From JBBRSC01 sp038245795 (lineage in GTDB: Bacteria > Actinomycetota > Acidimicrobiia > Acidimicrobiales > Microtrichaceae), in assembly GCA_038245795.1 (NCBI GenBank), contig JBBRSC010000045.1, forward strand, positions 1 to 17,891: a stretch of 17,891 nucleotides of DNA, in the 5' to 3' direction. The notes under the pieces are model-generated. The model was not told where the DNA came from, ran no database searches, and worked only from the letters and a program-made list of their open reading frames with translations. The translations under genes were made by a program, and so were the position numbers. Shown one piece after another: positions 1-7,543 of the stretch (position 1 is its first letter; every line of letters begins with the position of its first letter).

Positions 1-19
1 TGGGATTCACGGGGGCAGC

Positions 20-1234
20 ATGAGATCGAATTGGACATCACACACGTCAGCCGACGCGACCAGGCATCGGCGTCGGTCCGTCATGGCAACGGTGCTGGTG
101 CTCACCCTGTCGTCAGCCATGGCTGGCGCCTGCGGTTCAGACAGCACGAAGAACGTCGGGGGTCCAGCAGTGACCACCACGACCATCGACACTGCAGCGG
201 CCGCCAAGGATCCGCGCTATCAGGGCGACGGACCGCACGCCGTTGGCGTGACGACAGTTCGTCTCGCCGACGGTCGGGCCGTTGAGGTCTACTACCCCGC
301 CACCGACGCCGCGACGACCACGCCGTTCGCCACGTACCTCCAGACCGACGGCGTCCCGGCGGATCTGCTCGCCAAACTCCCGCCGATTCCAGCCGGAACC
401 AACCTCACCGTCCAACTTCCAGCACACCGCGACGTGGCGGCCGACGCCACCGGACCGTTCCCCCTGGTCTTGTTCTCCCACGGTGCGGGAGGTTGGCGCG
501 GCGTGTACGGCATGCAACTCTCTGGCCTGGCGTCGTGGGGTTTTGTCGTGGCGTCGATCGACTTCGCCGAATACGGGTTGCTCGCATCGTTCGGTGGTGG
601 AACTCCCGACCGGTCGGGGGTCACGAAGGTTGCCATTGGCGCCGCTGATCAACTGATCGCCGAGAGCGGACGTGCCGGCTCCCTGATTGCTGGATCGATC
701 GACGGATCAAAGATCGCTGGCATGGGTCATTCTGCTGGTGGTGGAACCATGTTCACCCTGCTCGATGAGCCGCGGATCGCCACCATCATCGGATGGGCGC
801 CGGTGGGACCCCCTGTACCCGTCACCTCGACGACACCTACGCTGATTGTCGCCGGCAGCCGCGACATTGCCATCACCCCCGACAAGGTCACCGCCAGTTA
901 CGACGCATTGAAGGCCCCGAAGCGACTCGTCACGATCGACAAGATGGGCCACAACGGATTCGGCGATTCGTGTCTGGCGATCCGAAGTGGAACCGACCTC
1001 ATCGGGATCGCCAAGGGTCTCGGATTGCCCATCCCGGATCGTCTGCTCGAGCTCGGCAAGAACGGTTGCGGCACCGACGATCTGGATACCCGCACCGGAT
1101 GGGCCGTCACGCAACACTTCACGGTGGCGCACCTTCGTGAGGTCTTCAAGATCGACGGGTCGCCGGTTGGTTTGGGCGATGACATCGCCAACGCGTTCCC
1201 AGGAGTCGGGGTGACGTACCGCCACGAGGACTGA
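20..1234 (+). CDS. Exported alpha/beta-hydrolase (chlorophyllase / PAF-acetylhydrolase-like), possible lipoprotein
   Basis: A 404-aa secreted hydrolase that probably cleaves an ester or lipid substrate; the true substrate is unknown. After a basic stretch (RHRRR, residues 15-19) comes a hydrophobic segment (about 23-36) ending in MAGAC with Cys38. This is a loose lipobox, so it may be lipid-anchored. A low-complexity Thr/Ala linker follows. The alpha/beta-hydrolase signs are the oxyanion strand LVLFSHGAGG, the nucleophile elbow GHSAG with Ser238, a candidate acid Asp282 in AGSRD, and His311 in MGHNGF. The order and spacing fit the dienelactone hydrolase/chlorophyllase/PAF-AH superfamily. The ATG at 20 follows a GGGGG run 5 bases upstream. 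An in-frame ATG at 83 would give a more usual signal-peptide length and is a real alternative start. The gene ends in tandem stops (TGATAA). Confidence 0.85.
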   Translation: MRSNWTSHTSADATRHRRRSVMATVLVLTLSSAMAGACGSDSTKNVGGPAVTTTTIDTAAAAKDPRYQGDGPHAVGVTTVRLADGRAVEVYYPATDAATTTPFATYLQTDGVPADLLAKLPPIPAGTNLTVQLPAHRDVAADATGPFPLVLFSHGAGGWRGVYGMQLSGLASWGFVVASIDFAEYGLLASFGGGTPDRSGVTKVAIGAADQLIAESGRAGSLIAGSIDGSKIAGMGHSAGGGTMFTLLDEPRIATIIGWAPVGPPVPVTSTTPTLIVAGSRDIAITPDKVTASYDALKAPKRLVTIDKMGHNGFGDSCLAIRSGTDLIGIAKGLGLPIPDRLLELGKNGCGTDDLDTRTGWAVTQHFTVAHLREVFKIDGSPVGLGDDIANAFPGVGVTYRHED

Positions 1235-1245
1235 TAATCCCGCGC

Positions 1246-1274
1246 GCTGAGAACCGGCTGGCAACCGTCTCAGC
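1246..1274 (+). terminator. Weak hairpin after the hydrolase gene
   Basis: A 7-bp inverted repeat (GCTGAGA / TCTCAGC) with a 15-base loop begins 12 bases after the hydrolase stop codon. No T-run follows, so termination is only possible, not shown. Confidence 0.25.
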
Positions 1275-1370
1275 GACGTGAGCGCTTCTTACGTGTCTCC
1301 GCAGATCGCCTTACGAGGGGCGCCGAGCATGGTGATTGTCAACCGAACCCCCGGGCGACACACTCACCTC

Positions 1371-1375
1371 AGGAG
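1371..1375 (+). promoter_or_regulatory. Ribosome binding site deciding the PepSY-protein start
   Basis: AGGAG lies 5 bases before the ATG at 1381 and supports this start over the in-frame codon at 1336. Confidence 0.7.
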
Positions 1376-1380
1376 ACATC

Positions 1381-1887
1381 ATGAACAGATTCCAGAAGGC
1401 GGCCGCAGGGCTCGTCATCGCCGGCTCGGCCCTCACCGGCGGCGTCATCGGCTCCCAGCTGATCGGCTCGGCCAGCGCCCAGACCGACACCTCTACGACC
1501 GTCGCACCAACTCAAGCTCCGCCCGCCCCCGATGCGTCGGCACCCGTTCCTGACCCAGCAGACAGCCCCCGTGACGGTGCGCGTGACGCTGCCGACCCAT
1601 CGAGGCCAGAACGGGATCCGTCCAAGGGCGGACACCAGGCGAACGGCATCACTGAAACGGTCTTGACCGGCGACGCTGCCACCAAGACCACCGCCGCCGC
1701 ACAGGCGGCAGTCCCCGGAGGCACCATCGAGCGCGTGGAAAATGACGCCGAGGGCGCGACCTACGAAGCCCACGCCACCAAGGCCGACGGCACCCACGTC
1801 ACGGTCAAGATGGACGCCAACTTTTCCGTAACGGGCGTCGAGGCGGGCCACGGCGGACCTGGCGGGCACGGCGGACCAGGACGCTGA
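1381..1887 (+). CDS. Small secreted PepSY-like protein
   Basis: A 168-aa exported protein. It starts at the ATG at 1381 because a good ribosome binding site (AGGAG, 1371-1375) sits 5 bases upstream; an upstream in-frame start at 1336 lacks this. Residues 1-33 form a Sec signal peptide (basic Arg/Lys, hydrophobic core, ASA cleavage site before Gln34). Residues 35-85 are a disordered Pro/Ala/Asp/Ser-rich spacer. Residues 90-155 look like one PepSY-type alpha/beta unit (TGDAATKTTAAAQAAVPGG, then GATYEAHATKADGTHVTVKMD and NFSVTGVE). PepSY modules occur in peptidase propeptides and in free small secreted proteins, where inhibition or binding has been proposed. The C-terminus is a short His/Gly/Pro repeat (GHGGPGGHGGPGR) that could bind metal; this is inference. 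It is probably its own transcription unit, being closed by the hairpin at 1928-1961. Confidence 0.8.
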   Translation: MNRFQKAAAGLVIAGSALTGGVIGSQLIGSASAQTDTSTTVAPTQAPPAPDASAPVPDPADSPRDGARDAADPSRPERDPSKGGHQANGITETVLTGDAATKTTAAAQAAVPGGTIERVENDAEGATYEAHATKADGTHVTVKMDANFSVTGVEAGHGGPGGHGGPGR

Positions 1888-1927
1888 TCGGTTCCGGCTC
1901 TCGGGTCGGCAACTTCAACAGCACGGC

Positions 1928-1961
1928 ACGATCCCCACGACCGACTGGTCGTGGGGATCGT
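1928..1961 (+). terminator. Strong hairpin terminator after the PepSY-like gene
   Basis: A perfect 15-bp stem, ACGATCCCCACGACC paired with its exact complement at 1947-1961, closes on a 4-base GACT loop. It lies 40 bases after the stop codon at 1887 and 53 bases before the decarboxylase start. The following bases are C/T-mixed without a clean T-run, as is common in high-GC bacteria. It should insulate the decarboxylase from upstream transcription. Confidence 0.7.
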
Positions 1962-2014
1962 CTGCATCTCGGAGCAGACCTAGTCTCATCTCACACCATC
2001 TCGAAGCGGGGACC

Positions 2015-3529
2015 TTGATCGACGACTTCACGGCGAACTTCCTGAGCGACGGCCCCGAGAGCATCGTCTCCCTGCGCGCAATGGTGGACCTGATCATCGA
2101 TGACCTCGCGGTCTTCGCACAACGTCGGGAGGTCACGGTACCGGCCGATGGCCTTGCGCTTCGACGAGCGCTCGAGGCCGATGGACCGATACTCCCCGAC
2201 CATGGCGAGGGATTCACCACTGCCTGGTCCGGTCTGGGTCGTCGGGTGCTCGACGGAGCCGTGAACGTCTCGTCGCCCAGGTACGCAGCCCACTACCTGG
2301 CGGTTCCGACCCTCGCCTCGATTGCCGTCGAGGTGGCAGTCGGCGCGCTCAATCAATCGCTTGACTCGTTCGATCAGGGTCCGTCCGCCACGGTGCTCGA
2401 AACGATGATCATCGACATGTTGGCGAGCGCGGCCGGCATGGCGGACGGCGACGGCGTGTTCGTAGCCGGAGCATCGATGTCGAATCTCATGGCGTTGTTG
2501 ATCGCCCGAGATTCGACTGCTCGCGGTACAGCGGGCGAAAGTGTCCCGCGGCTGCGGGTCATCGCGTCGGAACTCTCCCACTTCTCGATCGCCCAAGCGG
2601 CGGGCATCATCGGGCTTCCACCCGAGGCCGTCATCTCCATCCCGGTCGACGCCAACGGCGCCATGGACCCAGCATTGCTCGCTACCGCGATCGACGAACA
2701 CGGCGCGTTGCCGGGCCCGTTGTGTGTGGTGGTCACCCTCGGCACGACCGACAGTGGCGCCTTCGATCCGCTCGAGGTTGCGCTGCGGCACGGGTCGCGC
2801 CACCAGGCGTGGATCCATGTCGACGCGGCTGCGTCCGGAGCGCTGCTCTTGAGCAATCGGCATCGGCATCTCGTGACGGGCATCGAACTCGCTGATTCCG
2901 TCGGCCTGGATTTTCACAAGCTCGGCTGGCAGACCGTCCCCAGCGGATGCTTCCTCGTCAGCCATCGGGATTCGCTGGAGGCCATCCGTCATCACAGCGA
3001 CTATCTGAACCCGTCGTCCGAGCCGGACCTGCTCAACCTCGCGTGGAAGTCGGTCCAGACGACCCGCCGGTTCGACGCGCTCAAGTTGGCCCTGACGCTC
3101 CGGACGCTCGGTCGCGACGGCATCGACGAACTGCTGGACGCGCAGTTCGCGGCGATATCCCACGCCGTCGAACGAATCAGCGCGGAGCCCCAGTTGGAGT
3201 TGGGTGCAAGCGGCCTTCACACCGTGTTGTTCCGTTACATTCCACCCCACGCGATGACAGCTGATGACGTTGGCGACCAACACAACCCGGAACAGGACCT
3301 CGATCAGCACAACATCGACGAGCACAACGAACAGCTCCGCAGTGCCTTGGCGTCGACCGGGGTGGCGATGTTGGGTCGGAGCCGATTCAACGGATCCTTC
3401 TGGCTGAAAATCCAGGAACTGAACCCACTCACCACCCCGCGGGACATCGACAACATCCTGGAGTCGGTCCTCGCTACGGCATCGACGTTCCCTGATCTCA
3501 CCCCGGGCGAGCGCGGTACCTGTGTCTGA
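2015..3529 (+). CDS. PLP-dependent group II amino acid decarboxylase
   Basis: A 504-aa cytosolic enzyme of the pyridoxal-phosphate group II decarboxylase family (aromatic amino acid / glutamate / 2,4-diaminobutyrate decarboxylases), expected to turn an L-amino acid into its amine plus CO2. Visible signs: substrate-side HYLAVPTLASIAVE near the N-terminus; FVAGASMSNLMALLIAR for cofactor phosphate; His189 in SELSHFSIAQA, which stacks on PLP; Asp270 in HVDAAASG; and Schiff-base Lys302 in DFHKLGWQ. The usual DAAYGG is DAAASG here, so the substrate cannot be read from the sequence. The start is a TTG at 2015 after a GCGGGGA element; the first in-frame ATG (2081) is less well placed. An odd Asp/Gln/His/Asn-rich stretch lies near residues 418-440. 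The desaturase gene follows 65 bases later on the same strand. Confidence 0.88.
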   Translation: MIDDFTANFLSDGPESIVSLRAMVDLIIDDLAVFAQRREVTVPADGLALRRALEADGPILPDHGEGFTTAWSGLGRRVLDGAVNVSSPRYAAHYLAVPTLASIAVEVAVGALNQSLDSFDQGPSATVLETMIIDMLASAAGMADGDGVFVAGASMSNLMALLIARDSTARGTAGESVPRLRVIASELSHFSIAQAAGIIGLPPEAVISIPVDANGAMDPALLATAIDEHGALPGPLCVVVTLGTTDSGAFDPLEVALRHGSRHQAWIHVDAAASGALLLSNRHRHLVTGIELADSVGLDFHKLGWQTVPSGCFLVSHRDSLEAIRHHSDYLNPSSEPDLLNLAWKSVQTTRRFDALKLALTLRTLGRDGIDELLDAQFAAISHAVERISAEPQLELGASGLHTVLFRYIPPHAMTADDVGDQHNPEQDLDQHNIDEHNEQLRSALASTGVAMLGRSRFNGSFWLKIQELNPLTTPRDIDNILESVLATASTFPDLTPGERGTCV

Positions 3530-3594
3530 CCGTCTCATCCAGGTCGACTGAGCCCCTACGTAACGAAATCGGCGCGACGGCGGTCGGACGGTCG

Positions 3595-4530
3595 ATGGCC
3601 TCCCCCACACTCGCCGCCCACCCAGACCCCACCAGCGACCAGCTCCTGCTCCACGATCTCGAAGAGAACGCCGAGCAGCTCCTCGAACGCCACTTGTCAC
3701 GCTCCAAGGAATGGTTTCCCCACGAGCACGTGCCGTGGTCCGAGGGCCGGAACTTCGAACCGGGTGAACGCGTCGGCAACGACGCGCTCCCGGAAGCGGT
3801 CAGGTCTGCGCTGGTGGTCAATCTGTTGACCGAAGACAACCTGCCGTACTACACCCAATCCATCAACGAGGTGACCGGACCCGATGGTGCGTGGGGGACG
3901 TGGCTGCGCCGATGGACCGCCGAAGAAGGACGACACTCAATCGCTATTCGAGACTGGCTGTGCGTGACGCGTCAGGTCGACCTGATCGAGCTCGAGCAGG
4001 CTCGCATGGCGCAGGTATGTCACGGTTTCAAGCTGGCCGAGAGCGTTGGAGTCGCCGATCTACTGGTCTACGTGGCGCTCCAGGAGCTGGCAACCCGGAT
4101 CTCCCACCGGAACACCGGGGCGCTCATCGACGACGCGGCTGGCAAGGACGTCATGGCCCGAGTGGCCACCGACGAGAACCACCATTTCCTGTTTTATCGC
4201 GATCTCGTGACTGCCGCGATCGAGAAGCATCCATCGATCCTGATGCCCGCGATCGAGCGCCAGGTCCGGACCTTCGAAATGCCCGGCACCGGCATGCCAT
4301 CATTCAAGGAACACGCCCATCGGATTGCCGATGCCGGCATCTACGACGTGCCAATTCATCACGCGCAGATCCTTGAGCCAGTGGTGCTTCGAGAATGGCG
4401 GATTGCCGCCGTCGAGCGTCTCGACGGCGCCGCCGAGGCCGCGCGGGACCGACTGGTGGACGCCATCGCCAAGTTCGGTCGGATCGCCGAGCGCGTACGT
4501 CAGCGCCGCGCTCGCCTCGCCGCAAACTGA
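3595..4530 (+). CDS. Acyl-ACP desaturase (soluble diiron, DesA-like)
   Basis: A 311-aa soluble ferritin-like diiron enzyme of the stearoyl-ACP desaturase family (FA_desaturase_2), which inserts a cis double bond into acyl chains on acyl carrier protein using O2 and ferredoxin. All six expected iron ligands are present in order: Glu80 (LLTEDNLP), Glu111 and His114 (EEGRH), Glu164 (ALQELATR), Glu194 and His197 (DENHH). The length is closer to mycobacterial DesA1/DesA2 than to the longer plastid enzymes, and no transit or signal peptide is visible. The ATG at 3595 has no strong ribosome binding site. It follows the decarboxylase by 65 bases with no hairpin between, so shared transcription is likely. 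Position and chain-length specificity cannot be told from sequence. Confidence 0.9.
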   Translation: MASPTLAAHPDPTSDQLLLHDLEENAEQLLERHLSRSKEWFPHEHVPWSEGRNFEPGERVGNDALPEAVRSALVVNLLTEDNLPYYTQSINEVTGPDGAWGTWLRRWTAEEGRHSIAIRDWLCVTRQVDLIELEQARMAQVCHGFKLAESVGVADLLVYVALQELATRISHRNTGALIDDAAGKDVMARVATDENHHFLFYRDLVTAAIEKHPSILMPAIERQVRTFEMPGTGMPSFKEHAHRIADAGIYDVPIHHAQILEPVVLREWRIAAVERLDGAAEAARDRLVDAIAKFGRIAERVRQRRARLAAN

Positions 4531-4739
4531 ACCCCTGCGTCGTTCAACTGCGGCCGGGCTGACCACCGCGTAGGCCGAATGACCCCATATAGGTCGAATG
4601 CCGCCCTTCTACGTTTGATACGAGCGCACATTTATTTGAGACGTTTGTTCAACATGGCTTGGGTGAGGCCGATACGACTTTGTGGCCGCAGGGTCGCCGC
4701 ATGGCACGGATGCTGCTGCGAAACGAAAAAGGAGTGAAG
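4531..4739. other. Intergenic leader upstream of the SipW-type substrate gene
   Basis: These 209 bases are the most AT-rich stretch in the left half. They hold no convincing gene. GATACG occurs twice (4617-4622 and 4671-4676), each preceded by T-rich sequence, and could be -10-like elements. The segment ends in a strong ribosome binding site. Confidence 0.5.
4648..4676 (+). promoter_or_regulatory. Possible promoter for the secreted small protein
   Basis: TTCAAC (4648-4653), a 17-base spacer and GATACG (4671-4676) are spaced like a sigma70-type promoter, 63 bases before the ATG at 4740. Both boxes match the consensus poorly, so this is a guess from spacing. Confidence 0.25.
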
Positions 4740-5228
4740 ATGAAGATCAACAAGAAGTCCAAACTGATCGGGGCCGCCCTGGTTATCGCAGCCGTCGTAT
4801 TCGTCGGTACAGCATCGACCGCCGCCTTGGTGCGCCAGGCTGGCGTTGGCGCGACGCTCGGTTACGACGCCATCACGGTTGCCGGCGGCACCGTCGTGTC
4901 CATGCACTACAACCTCAGCAATGCGACCAACCCCGACACCATCGCCACGGTGACGGTTGTGGTCGTTGACCCCGCCATCACCAACGGCAACCTGGTCCCG
5001 ACGCTCGAGATTCGCATCGACAAGACGCCCACTGCTGCAACGGCTCAGACCAGCTGTGGAGCAGGCGTGCAGAGCGGCGACACCGCTGGTGTGGCTGGCG
5101 CTGGAGTCGGTACCGTTGCCGGTCCGAACTCGGTTGTCACCTTTACGTGTGGGACCCTCGATGACGCCACCGGCGCCGTCAACGCCCTCACGCTCACCAA
5201 CGCATACATGACCATCCAGAACGCATAG
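4740..5228 (+). CDS. Small secreted/pilin-like protein, probable SipW-type signal peptidase substrate
   Basis: A 162-aa exported protein of unknown exact role, with features of TasA/CalY-type or pilin-like surface subunits. The start at 4740 is chosen for the AAAGGAG ribosome binding site 4-5 bases upstream and the clean signal peptide it gives: MKINKKSK, a hydrophobic core at 9-23, then GTASTAALV, where cleavage would fall. In-frame start codons upstream (from 4659) lack both. The mature part is Thr/Val/Ala-rich with a predicted beta-sandwich pattern (TVVSMHYNLS, ATVTVVVVD, LEIRIDK, SVVTFTC). Two cysteines (106 and 137) could form a disulfide outside the cell. The next gene is a SipW-like signal peptidase, which in known systems sits beside the proteins it cuts; the pairing is inference from context. 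The gene closes with a strong hairpin. Confidence 0.75.
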   Translation: MKINKKSKLIGAALVIAAVVFVGTASTAALVRQAGVGATLGYDAITVAGGTVVSMHYNLSNATNPDTIATVTVVVVDPAITNGNLVPTLEIRIDKTPTAATAQTSCGAGVQSGDTAGVAGAGVGTVAGPNSVVTFTCGTLDDATGAVNALTLTNAYMTIQNA

Positions 5229-5243
5229 CCACGTTCGCACTTC

Positions 5244-5280
5244 CGAAGGGGCAGGTCGGCATTGCCGGCCTGCCCCTTCG
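5244..5280 (+). terminator. Strong intergenic hairpin between substrate and signal peptidase genes
   Basis: CGAAGGGGCAGG pairs perfectly with CCTGCCCCTTCG at 5269-5280 (12 bp). The inner CGGC-ATT-GCCG extends the stem past one T-G wobble. It begins 15 bases after the stop codon at 5228. No T-run follows. It probably ends most transcripts of the small secreted protein, or protects their 3' end. Confidence 0.7.
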
Positions 5281-5342
5281 ACGCGTCCCGCCATCAATTC
5301 ACTCCGGAACCCCACGTCCAGTGCGTGCCAATTGATGCGACA

Positions 5343-5371
5343 TTGCGGCCGAACTCTCGCGGACTGATACT
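5343..5371 (+). promoter_or_regulatory. Possible promoter for the signal peptidase gene
   Basis: TTGCGG (5343-5348), a 17-base spacer and GATACT (5366-5371) lie downstream of the hairpin and 35 bases before the ATG at 5407. The match to consensus is partial. A separate promoter is plausible because the hairpin precedes it, but this is weak evidence. Confidence 0.25.
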
Positions 5372-5406
5372 CGGCAATCGTCCCCAACTCGGGCGATATA
5401 GATGGA

Positions 5407-7494
5407 ATGGAACCGTCGGCATTGATGGGTCATACGGCTCACTTTCAGAGGTCGTTGGCCGATTGCACACGTATGAGGACGAGGCCGGAAGGACCTTCCA
5501 CGCTTGCCGGACGCCGGCGGCTGAGACGCTGGATCTCCGCGTCCTCCGTTGCGCTGGTGCTCGGCCTCGTGGTTGCGTGGGCCATCGGCACCCAGGTCTC
5601 GCTCCTCACGACCCGTGGCGGGAGCATGAGCCCGATCTTCCGACCAGGCGATCTGGCGGTCACGCGGGAGGCGGACGCGTACGCCGTCGGCGACATCGTG
5701 GCCTACAAGTCTGAGCCGAATGGCCTGATCGTGCTCCACCGGATCGTGGAGATCAACAACGGGCGCTACTCGTTCAAGGGTGACGCCAACTCATTCATCG
5801 ATCCCGATCGTCCGACGGCCGACAAGCTGATCGGTTCGCTGTCGTTTCGCATCCCTGGCGCCGGAATGGTGGCCGACTGGATGACGAACCGGACTCGCGT
5901 GGTGTTGGCATTTTTCGGTGTGCTCGTGGTTGCTCTCGGAACCGGAACCCGAAAGAAGATTCGCGGTCGACCGCGGGGTCGCCGGCGACACGCTCGCGGT
6001 GATCCGTCGCGCTCGTCCCCCACAGTCACAGATCACGGCAATGTCATCCCCGTTCCGTCGCGCCCGGCACCCGACGACTTCAAGGATCTGCTTCGATCGT
6101 TGAGCGCCCCACTGGTGGGGCTCGTTGTCGCGTTGATCGCGCTCCTCGCTGCGTTCTCGACGCCATCGACTCGAACCACGACCACTGATCGGCCGTACAC
6201 ACAGCGAGTGACCTACGACTACAGCGCCGCCGCTCCCCCGAGCTACACCTACCCCGACGGCATCATCCGAACGGGTTCCCCGGTCTTCTTCAAATTGGTC
6301 AAGGTGCTCCAGCTGTCCACGAGCTATCAGTTCACGGGACCAGCCGGCCATCGGGTGAGCGGCACTTACGCCCTCGATGCGGAGCTGTCCTCGTCGGCGA
6401 ATCCGAAGTGGAAACGGACCATTCCCCTCACCACCGAAAAGGCGTTCGTCGGTGACAGCATTCAGACCGAATCAACCTTGGACCTCGTCAGCATGCAGGC
6501 GGTGGTCACGGCCATGGCAGCAGAGACAGGAACGGGGGTAGCGGGCGTCATCATCAACATCGTGCCTCGGGTGACGGTGAGCGGTGCCATCGATGGCGTC
6601 GCCTTCACCGATGGGTTCGACACACCGCTGAGGCTCGCTCTTGATCCACAAGAACTCTCGTTCCCGGAACCCACAAAAGGCGACGACGGCGCGCTCGGTG
6701 CCTCGAAGGCGTCGTCAGTTTCGGCCCCGACCTTCGTCGAACGGGACCTGTCGTTGTTGGGCCGGAAGATGTCGGTCGACCGGGCCCGGATCTACGCATT
6801 GTTGGCGCTGCTCGGAACGATGGTCTGGACCGGGCTGGCCATGGCGTCCATGCAACGCCAGCGGCATCGGGTCGGACCCGACCAGATCCGACATCGCTAC
6901 CACGCGTCGATGGTGGAGGTTGGTTCGCTGCCACCGGGAGTCGAGCCTGTCGACGTGTCCGATATGGCCATGCTGGGCAAAATCGCCGAGCATGGTCAAC
7001 ACCTCATCCTCCATCATCAGGAGGCGAACGGGCTGCACACGTACCTGGTCGACGACTCAAATGTGGTCTATCGGTTCCGAACCGCAACGGCATCAGCACC
7101 ATTGACGGCAACGACACCAACAGCGGCAACGACATCAGCACCGACTGAGCCCCCGATCAACCCCTCGGCCAGCTCATCATCCCCGGTCAGCACACTCGCG
7201 ATCGACCAAGTGGTCCCCGCCAACGATGAACTGGCCGCTCCCATCGGGCCCGACACCGCGTCATCGATGCCCCCCGGGAGCGAATCGGTTCCCGACGAAA
7301 TCGATCAACGGTCGCGAGTGACCATCTGGAGCGAGGCTCCCGCTGCCGGGGATGAGAACCTGCCCCAGACGCTGGCTGACGCGCTCAGATTGCGTCCCCT
7401 CGATGAATCCCAGGCCTACGAGGATTCCTCATCGATGTTCGGATCTGCCCCCCGAGACCCAGACGACGTCGGGACTGCGCCCCCGGATCGCTGA
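5407..7494 (+). CDS. SipW/archaeal-type signal peptidase I joined to a DUF5305-like region
   Basis: A 695-aa four-pass membrane protein. TM1 (about 45-62) leads into a signal peptidase of the S26B (archaeal/ER/SipW) type: nucleophile Ser73 in GGSMSP, His111 in VLHRIVEI replacing the bacterial catalytic Lys, and Asp126/Asp134 in FKGDANSFIDPD. TM2 (163-179) returns to the cytosol, followed by a very basic loop (TRKKIRGRPRGRRRHARG). TM3 (232-250) leads to an ectodomain (about 260-455) that I match by memory to DUF5305, a family mostly found as separate proteins beside archaeal signal peptidases. TM4 (460-482) precedes a cytosolic tail with a small folded-looking stretch (516-558) and a Ser/Thr/Pro-rich end. 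Likely job: cleaving signal peptides of surface subunits such as the preceding gene product. The start is uncertain: ATG at 5473 would remove 22 residues without harming TM1. Confidence 0.85.
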   Translation: MEPSALMGHTAHFQRSLADCTRMRTRPEGPSTLAGRRRLRRWISASSVALVLGLVVAWAIGTQVSLLTTRGGSMSPIFRPGDLAVTREADAYAVGDIVAYKSEPNGLIVLHRIVEINNGRYSFKGDANSFIDPDRPTADKLIGSLSFRIPGAGMVADWMTNRTRVVLAFFGVLVVALGTGTRKKIRGRPRGRRRHARGDPSRSSPTVTDHGNVIPVPSRPAPDDFKDLLRSLSAPLVGLVVALIALLAAFSTPSTRTTTTDRPYTQRVTYDYSAAAPPSYTYPDGIIRTGSPVFFKLVKVLQLSTSYQFTGPAGHRVSGTYALDAELSSSANPKWKRTIPLTTEKAFVGDSIQTESTLDLVSMQAVVTAMAAETGTGVAGVIINIVPRVTVSGAIDGVAFTDGFDTPLRLALDPQELSFPEPTKGDDGALGASKASSVSAPTFVERDLSLLGRKMSVDRARIYALLALLGTMVWTGLAMASMQRQRHRVGPDQIRHRYHASMVEVGSLPPGVEPVDVSDMAMLGKIAEHGQHLILHHQEANGLHTYLVDDSNVVYRFRTATASAPLTATTPTAATTSAPTEPPINPSASSSSPVSTLAIDQVVPANDELAAPIGPDTASSMPPGSESVPDEIDQRSRVTIWSEAPAAGDENLPQTLADALRLRPLDESQAYEDSSSMFGSAPRDPDDVGTAPPDR

Positions 7495-7513
7495 CTGCGG
7501 CGTGTATTCATTA

Positions 7514-7543
7514 CGCCTCTCGGGACGAGATCAGAGAGAGGCG
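7514..7543. terminator. Possible bidirectional terminator between convergent genes
   Basis: CGCCTCTC (7514-7521) and GAGAGGCG (7536-7543) form an 8-bp inverted repeat with a 14-base loop over the stop codon of the minus-strand gene. An alternative 5-bp hairpin (GGCGT/ACGCC, 7499-7517) overlaps it. The two genes converge here with only 36 bases between them. Confidence 0.35.

Noticed and set aside
1991..3700. A 569-codon open frame on the minus strand opposite the decarboxylase
   Set aside because: It is fully antisense to a gene with clear catalytic motifs, its translation is Arg/Gly/Asp-rich with no recognisable domain, and long antisense frames are expected in high-GC DNA.
4632..5387. A 251-codon minus-strand frame across the small secreted gene
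   Set aside because: It crosses the intergenic hairpin and is antisense to a gene with a strong ribosome binding site and signal peptide.
5262..5714. A 150-codon plus-strand frame starting inside the hairpin
   Set aside because: It overlaps the peptidase gene in another frame and its translation is low-quality, Arg/His/Pro-rich sequence.
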